From the NCBI GenBank assembly GCA_041687675.1, contig JAWLBM010000003.1, positions 1 to 64,000 of the forward strand: 64,000 nucleotides of DNA, written 5' to 3'. The notes under the pieces were generated by a model, which had not been told where the DNA came from, did not search any database, and worked only from the letters and a program-made list of their open reading frames with translations. Source of the stretch: JAWLBM01 sp041687675 (GTDB lineage Bacteria; Pseudomonadota; Alphaproteobacteria; Rhizobiales; Pleomorphomonadaceae). Shown piece after piece: positions 8,509 through 15,381 of this stretch. Position 1 is the first letter of the stretch. Each line of letters starts with the position of its first letter. The translations under genes and the position numbers were made by a program.

Positions 8509-9104
8509 GCCGTCACCTCGTTCAATCCCGTCAGCTGGGCGCCCCAGGCGCCGATGGAAAGGGTCGTCACCGACGCCGGCGCGATCTCCAGCCGCGGCCA
8601 GGCGTCGAGCGGCGCGCCGACCACCCACAGCACGACCGCCTTGATCACGTCGGCGTGGCTGACGAGCGCCAGCCGCCGCCCGTCCGCGCCGTCCGAGACC
8701 CGCTGCAGGAAGCCGACGGCCCGGTGCTGGACGTCGAGCATGGTCTCGCCGGCCGGCGTGCGGGCGAGGCTGCGCACCGCGTTCCAGCGCCGCCACTCAG
8801 GGTCCACGTCGAGGTCGTCGAAGCGGCGGCCGGACCAGGCGCCGAAGTCGATCTCGTCGAGCTCCTCCGCGGTGCGGATCGGCCCCGCGCCGGTGCCGGC
8901 GGCGATCGCCTCGGCCGTCTCGACGGTGCGCTCCCGCGGGCTCGCCCAGATCTCCGAGGGCGGCTCCAGCCGCATCCGCCCGGCGAGGCGCGCGGCCTGG
9001 GCGAGGCCCTCGGGACCGAGCACGACCCCGGCCTTGCGGCCGGCGAGATAGCCGCCGACGTCGTCATGGGCGGCGTGGCGCACGAGCAGCACCGTCACCG
9101 TCAC
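8505..9104 (-). CDS. Histidine phosphatase (phosphoglycerate-mutase-like)
   Basis: A 199-residue member of the histidine phosphatase superfamily. The phospho-accepting histidine is in the N-terminal LLVRHAAHDD motif (His10), a second conserved arginine lies in WASPRERTVETAEAI, and the later catalytic histidine is in LALVSHADVIKAV. It sits between inositol-3-phosphate synthase and the methyltransferase with four-base overlaps on both sides. A simple inference is that it removes the phosphate made by the synthase, doing the job usually given to an inositol monophosphatase. It could instead act on a later phosphorylated intermediate. No secretion signal is visible. Confidence 0.88.
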   Translation of the reverse strand: MTVTVLLVRHAAHDDVGGYLAGRKAGVVLGPEGLAQAARLAGRMRLEPPSEIWASPRERTVETAEAIAAGTGAGPIRTAEELDEIDFGAWSGRRFDDLDVDPEWRRWNAVRSLARTPAGETMLDVQHRAVGFLQRVSDGADGRRLALVSHADVIKAVVLWVVGAPLDAWPRLEIAPASVTTLSIGAWGAQLTGLNEVTA

Positions 9105-10255
9105 TTGGCGGGAACGAGCGGCCGCCCGTCCTCCGCCTCCGTGGCGGGCCTCGCCGCGTCACGTCGGCCGGCGCCGGCGGGCTCGCCGGCGATGAAGCGC
9201 TCGGTCAGCTCGTGCGCTTCGGCGTCGGTGAACTGCACCGGCGGCGACTTCATGAACCAGGAGGAGGGGCCGACCAGCGCCCCGCCGATGCCGCGGTCGA
9301 GGCCGAGCTTGGCGCAGCGGACCGCGTCGATGACGACGCCGGCCGAGTTGGGCGAGTCCCACACCTCGAGCTTCAGCTCCGCCGACAGCGGCACGCCGCC
9401 GAAGGTGGTGCCCTCGACGCGAATGTAGGCCCACTTGCGGTCGGTCAGCCAGGGCACGTGGTCGCTCGGGCCGACGTGGACGCTGCCCGCCGGCAGCGGC
9501 GAGCCGAGCTGGCTCGTCACCGCCTGGGTCTTGGAGATCTTCTTCGACTCCAGCCGGTCGCGCTCCAGCATGTTGAGGAAGTCGGTGTTGCCGCCGAAGT
9601 TCAGCTGGTAGGTCTGGTCGAGGCGCACGCCCCGCTCGCGGAAGAGGTTCGCCAGCATGCGGTGGACGATGGTGGCGCCCACCTGGCTCTTGATGTCGTC
9701 GCCGACGATCGGCAGCCCGGCTTTCTCGAAGCGCTCCCGCCATTCCGGCCGCGAGGCGATGAACACCGGCATGCAGTTGACGAAGGCTGAGCCGGCCTTC
9801 AGCGCCTCGCCGGCGTAGTACTCGGCGGCGCGCTCGGAGCCGACCGGCAGGTAGGAGACGACCACGTCCGTCTTCGTCCGACGCAGCACCTCGGCGACGT
9901 CGACCGGCGGCGCCTCGTCCTCCTCGACGATCGAGGCGAGGTAGCGGCCGATGCCGTCCAGCGTCGGCCCGCGCTCAACTACCACCCCCGTCGGCGCCAC
10001 GTCGGCGAAGCGGATGGTGTTGTTCGGCGGCGCCGCGATCGCCTCGGCGAGGTCGCGGCCGACCTTGCCGCGGGCGATGTCGAAGGCGGCGGACACTTCG
10101 ATGTCGCGGATCCGGTAGCCGCCGAGGTCGACGTGCATGAGCCCGGGCACCGTCTCGCCGTCCCGGGCGTCGCGATAGAAGGCGAGGCCCTGGACGAGGG
10201 CCGACGCGCAGTTGCCGCAGCCCACCAGGGCGATCCGCACCGTCTTGGAACCCAC
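9101..10255 (-). CDS. ino1: Inositol-3-phosphate synthase
   Basis: This enzyme turns glucose 6-phosphate into 1D-myo-inositol 3-phosphate using a tightly held NAD. The 384-residue product has the NAD-binding start VRIALVGCGNCASALVQGL and core motifs such as VGDDIKSQVGATIVHRML, NFGGNTDFLNML and SKKISKTQAV. It belongs to the shorter prokaryotic (actinobacterial-like) type. I chose the GTG start because an AAAGGAG ribosome site lies eight bases before it; an in-frame ATG 12 codons earlier (10291) has no such site. It heads a four-gene operon whose members all overlap by ATGA. Most alphaproteobacteria do not make inositol, so a dedicated synthase points to a special product. Confidence 0.93.
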   Translation of the reverse strand: MGSKTVRIALVGCGNCASALVQGLAFYRDARDGETVPGLMHVDLGGYRIRDIEVSAAFDIARGKVGRDLAEAIAAPPNNTIRFADVAPTGVVVERGPTLDGIGRYLASIVEEDEAPPVDVAEVLRRTKTDVVVSYLPVGSERAAEYYAGEALKAGSAFVNCMPVFIASRPEWRERFEKAGLPIVGDDIKSQVGATIVHRMLANLFRERGVRLDQTYQLNFGGNTDFLNMLERDRLESKKISKTQAVTSQLGSPLPAGSVHVGPSDHVPWLTDRKWAYIRVEGTTFGGVPLSAELKLEVWDSPNSAGVVIDAVRCAKLGLDRGIGGALVGPSSWFMKSPPVQFTDAEAHELTERFIAGEPAGAGRRDAARPATEAEDGRPLVPAK

Positions 10256-10396
10256 CGGATGCTCCTTTCGCCTGCGTTCGAGGATCAACACGGAAATCCG
10301 AACAGATCCGGGCCGGAATGGTTCCCCGCCGGGATCGGAGCCGCGGCCCGGAACGTTTCGTCAGCGGCGGAGGCGAGCAGTGGAGCGGCATCGGGC

Positions 10397-12154
10397 ATGT
10401 GGGTCTACGGCGACCAGGAGCGGACGGCGACAGCGGCGAGGGAGGCGGCGCGGCTTTGGGCGGCCGCCGCGGAGGCGGACCGGCTGCCGCCGGGGATCGC
10501 CCGCCACGGCGCTGCGGTCGGCGTCCTCGTGGCGGCCTCCGAACTCGTCCAGGGCGTCCTCGACGCCGACATGGAGGCGGCGGGTCGGGACCGGGCCGGG
10601 CCGCTGCAGGACGCGGGCGGCCGGCTGCTTCTCTCGCTCGCCCGGTCGGTCGAGGCGTCTCGGCGCACGGGGTTCGCCGGCGCCCCGCTCGACCTCGGCG
10701 GGATCCGTGGCGCCCTGGCCGCGCTCGCGCTCGCCCGCCCGCTGCGCCTTCGCCGGGCGGAGGGGCACGCCTTCTACGCGGTCTACCCGGAGGCCTATGC
10801 GGCGGCGGCGGAGCGGTCGGGGCTCGGCCCGGGCACGCGGGTGGTCGGCATCCGCAGCATCGGCTGCGGCCTCGCCGGGATGGTCGCCGCCGCGCTCGGG
10901 GCGGCGCCGCCGGTGTTCCTGCGGCCGGTCGGCGATCCCTTCGACCGACGGATCGAGGCGGACGGGGCGCTGGTCGCGGCGGTGGCCGGCGACGGGCCGG
11001 TGGCGGTGGTCGACGAGGGCCCGGGGCTCTCCGGCAGTTCCTTCGCCGCCGTGGTCCGCCGGCTGGAGGCCGCGGGGGTCGAGCCGGAGCGGATCCATCT
11101 CTTCCCGAGCCATGCCGGCGATCCCGGCCCGGAGGCCTCGGCGGAGGTCCGCGCGACCTTCGCCCGGACGCGGCGGCACGTCGCCGGGCTCGAGGCGGTG
11201 ACCGGGCGGGACGGGGACGGAACCGTCCGCCTCGCCGGCTGGGTGGAGGCGCTGGCAGGGGCCCTCGACGGGCCGCCGCAGGACCTCTCCGGCGGGCGCT
11301 GGCGTGCGCTCCTCGGCCGGGCGCCCGAGGACCTGCCCGCCGTCGACGCCGGCCGCGAGCGGCTGAAGTGGCGGTTCAGCGCCGGGGGGAGGCCCATCGT
11401 GGCCCGCTTCGCCGGGCTCGGGGCGGAGGGGCCGCGCAAGCTCGCCGACGCCCGGCGCCTTTCGACGGAGGGGCTTGTCCCGCGCCCGCTCGGCCTCGTC
11501 CACGGCTTCCTCATCGAGGAGTGGGTCGAGGGCGATCGGCTCGACCTTGCCGCCGGCGGGGACCGGCGAGGGCTCGCCGCCGCGCTCGGCCGCCACCTCG
11601 GCCGGCGGGCGGCCCTGCTCGAGCCCGCGACCGGCGGCGCGTCGCTGGAGACGCTCGCGGCGATGACGCGGCGGAACGCGGCACTGGCGATCGGCGACGA
11701 GGCCGCCGCCCGCCTCGCCGCCCGGCTGGACGGCATCGCCCGGCTCGAGCCGCGCCTCCGGCGGGTCTCGACGGACGGGCGGCTGCAGCCGGTGGAGTGG
11801 ATTGCTGCCGGGTCGGCCGGGCGGCTGGTCAAGACCGACGGGCTGGACCACGGGTCGGCGCACGACCTCGTCGGCTGCCAGGACATCGGCTGGGACGTAG
11901 CGTTGGCATCGCTGGAGTTCGGCTTCGACGCCGGCGAGGATGCGGCGCTCACGGCGGCGGTCGAGGCCGCCGGCGGCCCGCCCGTCGACCGCGACCTCGT
12001 CGAGGCCCTCCGGCCCTGCGTCGCCGCCTTCCAGGTGGGCCTCTGGGCGACGGCCTCGGGCGCCGGGCCCGGCGACGAGGCGCGGATCGCCCGGCGCCGG
12101 CGTTCGTTCGAGGCCGTTCTGCGGCGGCTCGCCGGAGGGCCGGGCGGGGGCTGA
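10397..12154 (+). CDS. Phosphoribosyltransferase-like / kinase-like fusion protein
   Basis: A 585-residue protein of two parts. Residues 105-260 resemble a type I phosphoribosyltransferase: a hood-like stretch HAFYAVYPEAYAAAAE, VVGIRSIGCGLAGMV, and a PRPP-loop-like VAVVDEGPGLSGSSFAAVV. From about 320 to 560 a protein-kinase-like or aminoglycoside-phosphotransferase-like fold is suggested by IEEWVEGDRLDLA and a C-lobe stretch with acidic residues (HDLVGCQDIGWDVALA). The usual HxDxxxxN catalytic loop is not plain, so kinase activity is unsure. The gene is divergent from the inositol-synthase operon across about 140 bases, and its position argues for a shared pathway. The chosen ATG has a GGAG 11 bases upstream; earlier in-frame starts are possible. 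I do not recognise a characterised relative. Confidence 0.7.
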   Translation: MWVYGDQERTATAAREAARLWAAAAEADRLPPGIARHGAAVGVLVAASELVQGVLDADMEAAGRDRAGPLQDAGGRLLLSLARSVEASRRTGFAGAPLDLGGIRGALAALALARPLRLRRAEGHAFYAVYPEAYAAAAERSGLGPGTRVVGIRSIGCGLAGMVAAALGAAPPVFLRPVGDPFDRRIEADGALVAAVAGDGPVAVVDEGPGLSGSSFAAVVRRLEAAGVEPERIHLFPSHAGDPGPEASAEVRATFARTRRHVAGLEAVTGRDGDGTVRLAGWVEALAGALDGPPQDLSGGRWRALLGRAPEDLPAVDAGRERLKWRFSAGGRPIVARFAGLGAEGPRKLADARRLSTEGLVPRPLGLVHGFLIEEWVEGDRLDLAAGGDRRGLAAALGRHLGRRAALLEPATGGASLETLAAMTRRNAALAIGDEAAARLAARLDGIARLEPRLRRVSTDGRLQPVEWIAAGSAGRLVKTDGLDHGSAHDLVGCQDIGWDVALASLEFGFDAGEDAALTAAVEAAGGPPVDRDLVEALRPCVAAFQVGLWATASGAGPGDEARIARRRRSFEAVLRRLAGGPGGG

Positions 12155-12273
12155 CGCGGCTGCCTCTCGCGTCGCCCGGGGAACATCACCCCCCGCTTCC
12201 GACTTTCTTTTGCGAAAAGGTCGAAGCCGCGACTAGGCGGCCACCGGACCGAGACCAGAAAAGGACCCGGCTC

Positions 12274-12360
12274 ATGTTGAAATTCATCGGCGGCACCGTC
12301 GGCATCATCTTCCTGATCGGCCTGATCGTGGTGATCGGCATCCTCGCCCTGATCTTCTGA
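12274..12360 (+). CDS. 28-residue single-span membrane peptide
   Basis: A tiny reading frame encodes MLKFIGGTVGIIFLIGLIVV and eight further hydrophobic residues. Nearly all of it forms one Ile/Leu/Val-rich membrane helix with a single lysine near the N terminus. An AAAGGA sequence lies about ten bases before the ATG, and a strong terminator stem starts 27 bases after the stop, so it has its own short transcription unit. The leader before it includes a relatively AT-rich stretch (ttcttttgcgaaaagg) fit for a promoter. Size and build resemble small bacterial membrane peptides that tune larger membrane proteins or stress responses; any role here is unknown. Confidence 0.6.
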   Translation: MLKFIGGTVGIIFLIGLIVVIGILALIF

Positions 12361-12386
12361 AGCGGCACTGCCGGGCCCCGGACGCG

Positions 12387-12424
12387 AAAGGGCCGCCCGC
12401 GCGGGTTCGCGGGGCGGCCCTTTT
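12387..12424. terminator. Rho-independent terminator, bidirectional
   Basis: A GC-rich stem (AAAGGGCCGCCC paired with GGGCGGCCCTTT) has A residues on one side and TTTT on the other, so it works in both directions. It separates the 28-residue peptide gene from the convergent small secreted-protein gene. Confidence 0.85.
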
Positions 12425-12439
12425 CCGGACGTCGGAGGA

Positions 12440-12742
12440 TCAGCGGGCGCGGGCGACCGGCTCGACCACCCGCCGCGGCGCGGTGCGCCCGAGGTCCGCC
12501 AGCACGGTCTTGCGGAGCTTCAGGATCGTGCCCGGCGGCACGGTGGTGGCGTTGGCGTGCTCCTGGTCGCAGGCGTCCATTCCCGAGTTGGCGCAGGCGT
12601 GAGCGGCGTCGACATTGGTCTTCTGGTTGCAGGCCGAGATGACGTGGTTGTAGCAGTCGCCGAGCGACGAGGCCGGCGAGGCGGAGGCCGGGGCCGAGGC
12701 GGCGGCGAGGACGACGGCGGCGGCGAGAACGATCGACTTCAT
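12440..12742 (-). CDS. Small secreted cysteine-containing protein
   Basis: A 100-residue product with a clear Sec signal peptide (MKSIVLAAAVVLAAASAPAS then ASP, cleavage near residue 22). The mature part is about 78 residues and holds four cysteines in a paired spacing (DCYNHVISAC and ACANSGMDAC, seven or eight residues between each pair), suggesting two disulfides in the periplasm. A strong AAGGAAGG ribosome site precedes the ATG. I do not recognise the family. It stands alone, ended by the shared terminator on its 3' side, and has a long gap upstream. Confidence 0.75.
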   Translation of the reverse strand: MKSIVLAAAVVLAAASAPASASPASSLGDCYNHVISACNQKTNVDAAHACANSGMDACDQEHANATTVPPGTILKLRKTVLADLGRTAPRRVVEPVARAR

Positions 12743-13074
12743 GGCGTTTCCTTCCTTGTGTCCGGCCGGCGCGCTGTCGGCCGGTCCATGTCCGCCGGTT
12801 ACGGTCTGCAAAAATCGAATATTTCCGGTGGTGCGAAAGGCCGGGGATAATTTTGCGCAAGGGGTGACTGTCCGGGCGAGGCTCGGGGCGATTAAAATCA
12901 ATGAAGTCAAGTGGTTGAAAGGTGGATCCCGGCTTTCGCCGGGATGACGGCTTGGGGACGGAGCGGGCGTGCGTGCGCACCGGACGGCGCTTCGGCAACC
13001 GGAAATCGGGCTCCTGGCACAAAAGAAAGCGGCGCGGGCCGGGCCCGCGCCGCCGGATCGTCCCTCAGCTTGCC
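12743..13074. other. 332-base intergenic stretch
   Basis: It separates two minus-strand genes. It holds the second REP-like unit (12923-12951) and, closer to the small secreted-protein gene, an AT-richer run (ggtctgcaaaaatcgaatat and aagtcaagtgg) that may carry that gene's promoter. No open frame with a ribosome site was seen. Confidence 0.5.
12923..12951. repeat. REP-like palindromic element, copy 2
   Basis: This copy is the same as the element at 15-43 apart from one base in the loop (TTTC instead of TTCC). The CCCGGC/GCCGGG arms are conserved. It lies downstream of the epimerase gene, in a gap without genes. Confidence 0.6.
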
Positions 13075-13962
13075 TCAGACGTACTTGCGCCAGTCGTGCT
13101 CCTCTCGGAAGCCGAGGACCTCGCGGATCTTGGCGTTGGAGATCGGCGCCTCGTGGCCCTCGATGGGCCGGGTGTGCGGCACGTTCGGGCACCAGTGCTT
13201 CAGGAACTCCGCCGTCGGCTGGTCGGCGGTGATGGAGTCGTTGACCGCGTTGAACACCTGGAAGCCGAGGCCGTCCTTCTCGATGCAGAGGTGGACGATC
13301 TGGCCGAGGTCGCGGGCGTCGATGTAGCTCCAGGCGTTGCGCTTGCGGCTCGCCGGGTTCTTCACATAGTCGGGAAAACGGTCGTACTCGTGCGGCTCGA
13401 TGACGTTGCCGATGCGCAGCGCGTAGATGTCCGCCCCGGTGCGCATGGCGAAGGCGCGGGCCGTCTTCTCGTTGACCACTTTGGACAGGCCGTAGCTGTC
13501 CATCGGGTCGACGTCGTAGTCCTCGGTCAGCGGAAGGGAATGGAAGTCCTTGTCGCCCTCGGCGAAGCAGACGCCGTAGGTGGTCTCGCTGGAGGCGATC
13601 ACCACCTTGCGGATGCCGAGCTTCACCGCCGCCTCGATGACATTGTAGGTGGACATCACGTTGGCCTCGAAGGTCACGTTGTCCGGCTGGATCAGGATGC
13701 GCGGGATCGCGGCGAAATGTACCACCGCGTCGACCGGGGCCGGTCCCTTGCCGGTCTCCAGCCCCTCGAAGCCGAAGTGCATGGACAGGGCGTTGAACAC
13801 CTGGCCGCTGTCGGTCACGTCGGTGACGAGGGTCGGCACGCCCGGGTGGTCGAGCGGCTTCAGGTCGAGATTGAGCACCTCGTAGCCCTTGTTCACCAGC
13901 CAGGGCACCACGTGCCGGCCCGCCTTGCCGCTGCCGCCCGTGAACACGATCCGCTTCTTCAT
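13075..13962 (-). CDS. NAD-dependent epimerase/dehydratase family protein
   Basis: An extended short-chain dehydrogenase of 295 residues. The NAD loop is IVFTGGSGKAGRHVVPWL at the N terminus, the catalytic serine region is VVIASSETTYG near residue 125, and the tyrosine/lysine pair is SYGLSK near 165. A FAAIP motif near residue 90 is typical of the NDP-sugar epimerase class. The ATG has an AGGAGG site eight bases upstream. It is divergent from a Gfo/Idh/MocA oxidoreductase gene with about 240 bases between them, a pairing common in sugar or polyol catabolism. The exact substrate is unknown; an inositol- or aldose-type compound is possible given the inositol genes nearby, but no direct link is shown. 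Confidence 0.85.
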   Translation of the reverse strand: MKKRIVFTGGSGKAGRHVVPWLVNKGYEVLNLDLKPLDHPGVPTLVTDVTDSGQVFNALSMHFGFEGLETGKGPAPVDAVVHFAAIPRILIQPDNVTFEANVMSTYNVIEAAVKLGIRKVVIASSETTYGVCFAEGDKDFHSLPLTEDYDVDPMDSYGLSKVVNEKTARAFAMRTGADIYALRIGNVIEPHEYDRFPDYVKNPASRKRNAWSYIDARDLGQIVHLCIEKDGLGFQVFNAVNDSITADQPTAEFLKHWCPNVPHTRPIEGHEAPISNAKIREVLGFREEHDWRKYV

Positions 13963-14199
13963 CTCGATCCTCCTGGGAATGCGCTCCGGCCGGCGGGCCG
14001 TCCTCCTCCGCCGAGCCGGGAGGACTTTGTGCAACCCTCGACGGGAGATCGTCAACCGCGCGGCGGCGGCGTTCGCAAAAAACGTTGCCGATTCGGACGA
14101 CGGACAATAGACATTCTGGACATCGCTCCGCCCGCGGCCCGGCCGGCCCGCCGCGGGACCGTCTCCCGGCCGGCAGAGACCCCTTCGAGGACATTTCGC

Positions 14200-15318
14200 A
14201 TGCGGCTCGGCCTCGGCCTGATCGGCTCCGGTTTCATGGGCAGGACCCACGCCTTCGGCTTCACCAACGCCAACATCGTGTTCGACCTGCCGGTGAAGGT
14301 CGACCGGGTGGTGCTGGCGGACGTCGACGCCGAGCGCGCCGCGGCCGCGGCGCGCGCCTTCGGCTTTCCCGCCTCCACCGGCGACTGGCGCGAGCTGGTC
14401 GCCCGGCCGGACGTCCACGTCGTCGCGATCACCACGCCCAACGTGTTCCACCGGGAGATGGCGCTCGCCGCGATCGCCGCGGGCAAGCACGTCTACTGCG
14501 AGAAGCCGCTCGCGCCGACGGCCGCCGAGGCGCTGGAGATGACCGAGGCGGCGGAGCGGGCCGGGGTCGTCACCGCCGTCGGCTTCAACTACCTCAAGAA
14601 CCCGATGATGAAGCTCGCCCGCGACATCATCGACAGCGGCGAGATCGGCGAGGTGCGCTCCTTCACCGGCGTCCACGCCGAGGACTACATGATGGACCCG
14701 GCGAGCCCCTGGACCTGGCGGCTCGACCCGCGCGGCGGCGGCGGCGCGCTGGCCGACCTCGGCAGCCATGTGGTGGCCACCGCGCGATACCTCGTCGGGG
14801 ACATCGCCGAGGTGATGGGCGACGTGGTTACCGTGGTGCCCGAGCGGCCGGACGGCACCGGCCGCGGCGGCGTCCGCAAGGTCGAGGTGGAGGACATCGG
14901 CCGCGCCTTCCTGCGCTTTCGCAGCGGCGCCACCGGGTCGCTGGTGGCGAGCTGGGTCGAGAGCGGGCGCAAGATGCGGCACGACTTCGACATCGCCGGC
15001 TCGAAGGGCGGGATCTCCTTCAGCCAGGAGCGGTTCAACGAGCTCGAACTCTACACCACCTCGGACGGGCGCGGCCGCTCGGGCTTCCGCCGCATCTTCG
15101 CCGGGCCGGAGCACGAGCCCTACGGCGCCTTCTGCATCGCCGGCGGCCACCAGATCGGCTTCAACGACCTGAAGACCATCGAGGTCGCCGACTTCCTGAA
15201 GGCCATCGCCGGGGAGGCCTCCGGCCACGCCGATTTCCGCGAGGGCCTCGCCGTGCAGCGCACGCTGGAGGCGATCTACCGCTCGGCCGCGCGGGGCGAG
15301 TGGACCCGGGTCGAATGA
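14200..15318 (+). CDS. Gfo/Idh/MocA family oxidoreductase
   Basis: A 372-residue NAD(P)-dependent oxidoreductase. The Rossmann motif is GLIGSGFMGRTHAFGF at residues 6-21. The family hallmark CEKPLAP (catalytic lysine) falls near residue 105, and a C-terminal alpha/beta domain starts about 130 (SFTGVHAEDYMMDP). A GSHVVATARYLVGDI stretch carries the histidine usually found in sugar/inositol-type members. These enzymes oxidise or reduce a ring carbon of sugars, inositols or related compounds. It faces the epimerase gene divergently, so a shared regulator of one sugar pathway is likely. A hairpin follows the stop. Confidence 0.88.
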   Translation: MRLGLGLIGSGFMGRTHAFGFTNANIVFDLPVKVDRVVLADVDAERAAAAARAFGFPASTGDWRELVARPDVHVVAITTPNVFHREMALAAIAAGKHVYCEKPLAPTAAEALEMTEAAERAGVVTAVGFNYLKNPMMKLARDIIDSGEIGEVRSFTGVHAEDYMMDPASPWTWRLDPRGGGGALADLGSHVVATARYLVGDIAEVMGDVVTVVPERPDGTGRGGVRKVEVEDIGRAFLRFRSGATGSLVASWVESGRKMRHDFDIAGSKGGISFSQERFNELELYTTSDGRGRSGFRRIFAGPEHEPYGAFCIAGGHQIGFNDLKTIEVADFLKAIAGEASGHADFREGLAVQRTLEAIYRSAARGEWTRVE

Positions 15319-15322
15319 CGCA

Positions 15323-15352
15323 AGGGGAGGGCGGCGGCCGCCGTCCTCCCCT
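15323..15352. terminator. Hairpin between convergent genes
   Basis: A stem of about 13 pairs (AGGGGAGGGCGGC against GCCGTCCTCCCCT, with one G-T pair) lies between the stops of the oxidoreductase and the convergent ThDP-enzyme gene. It lacks a clear U tract, so termination is probable rather than certain. Confidence 0.5.
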
Positions 15353-15381
15353 CGCCGTCCGGTCGGCCGCGCCTTCGACCG

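Noticed and set aside
10256..10291. Upstream ATG start for inositol-3-phosphate synthase
   Set aside because: No ribosome site before it, while AAAGGAG stands right before the GTG at 10255.
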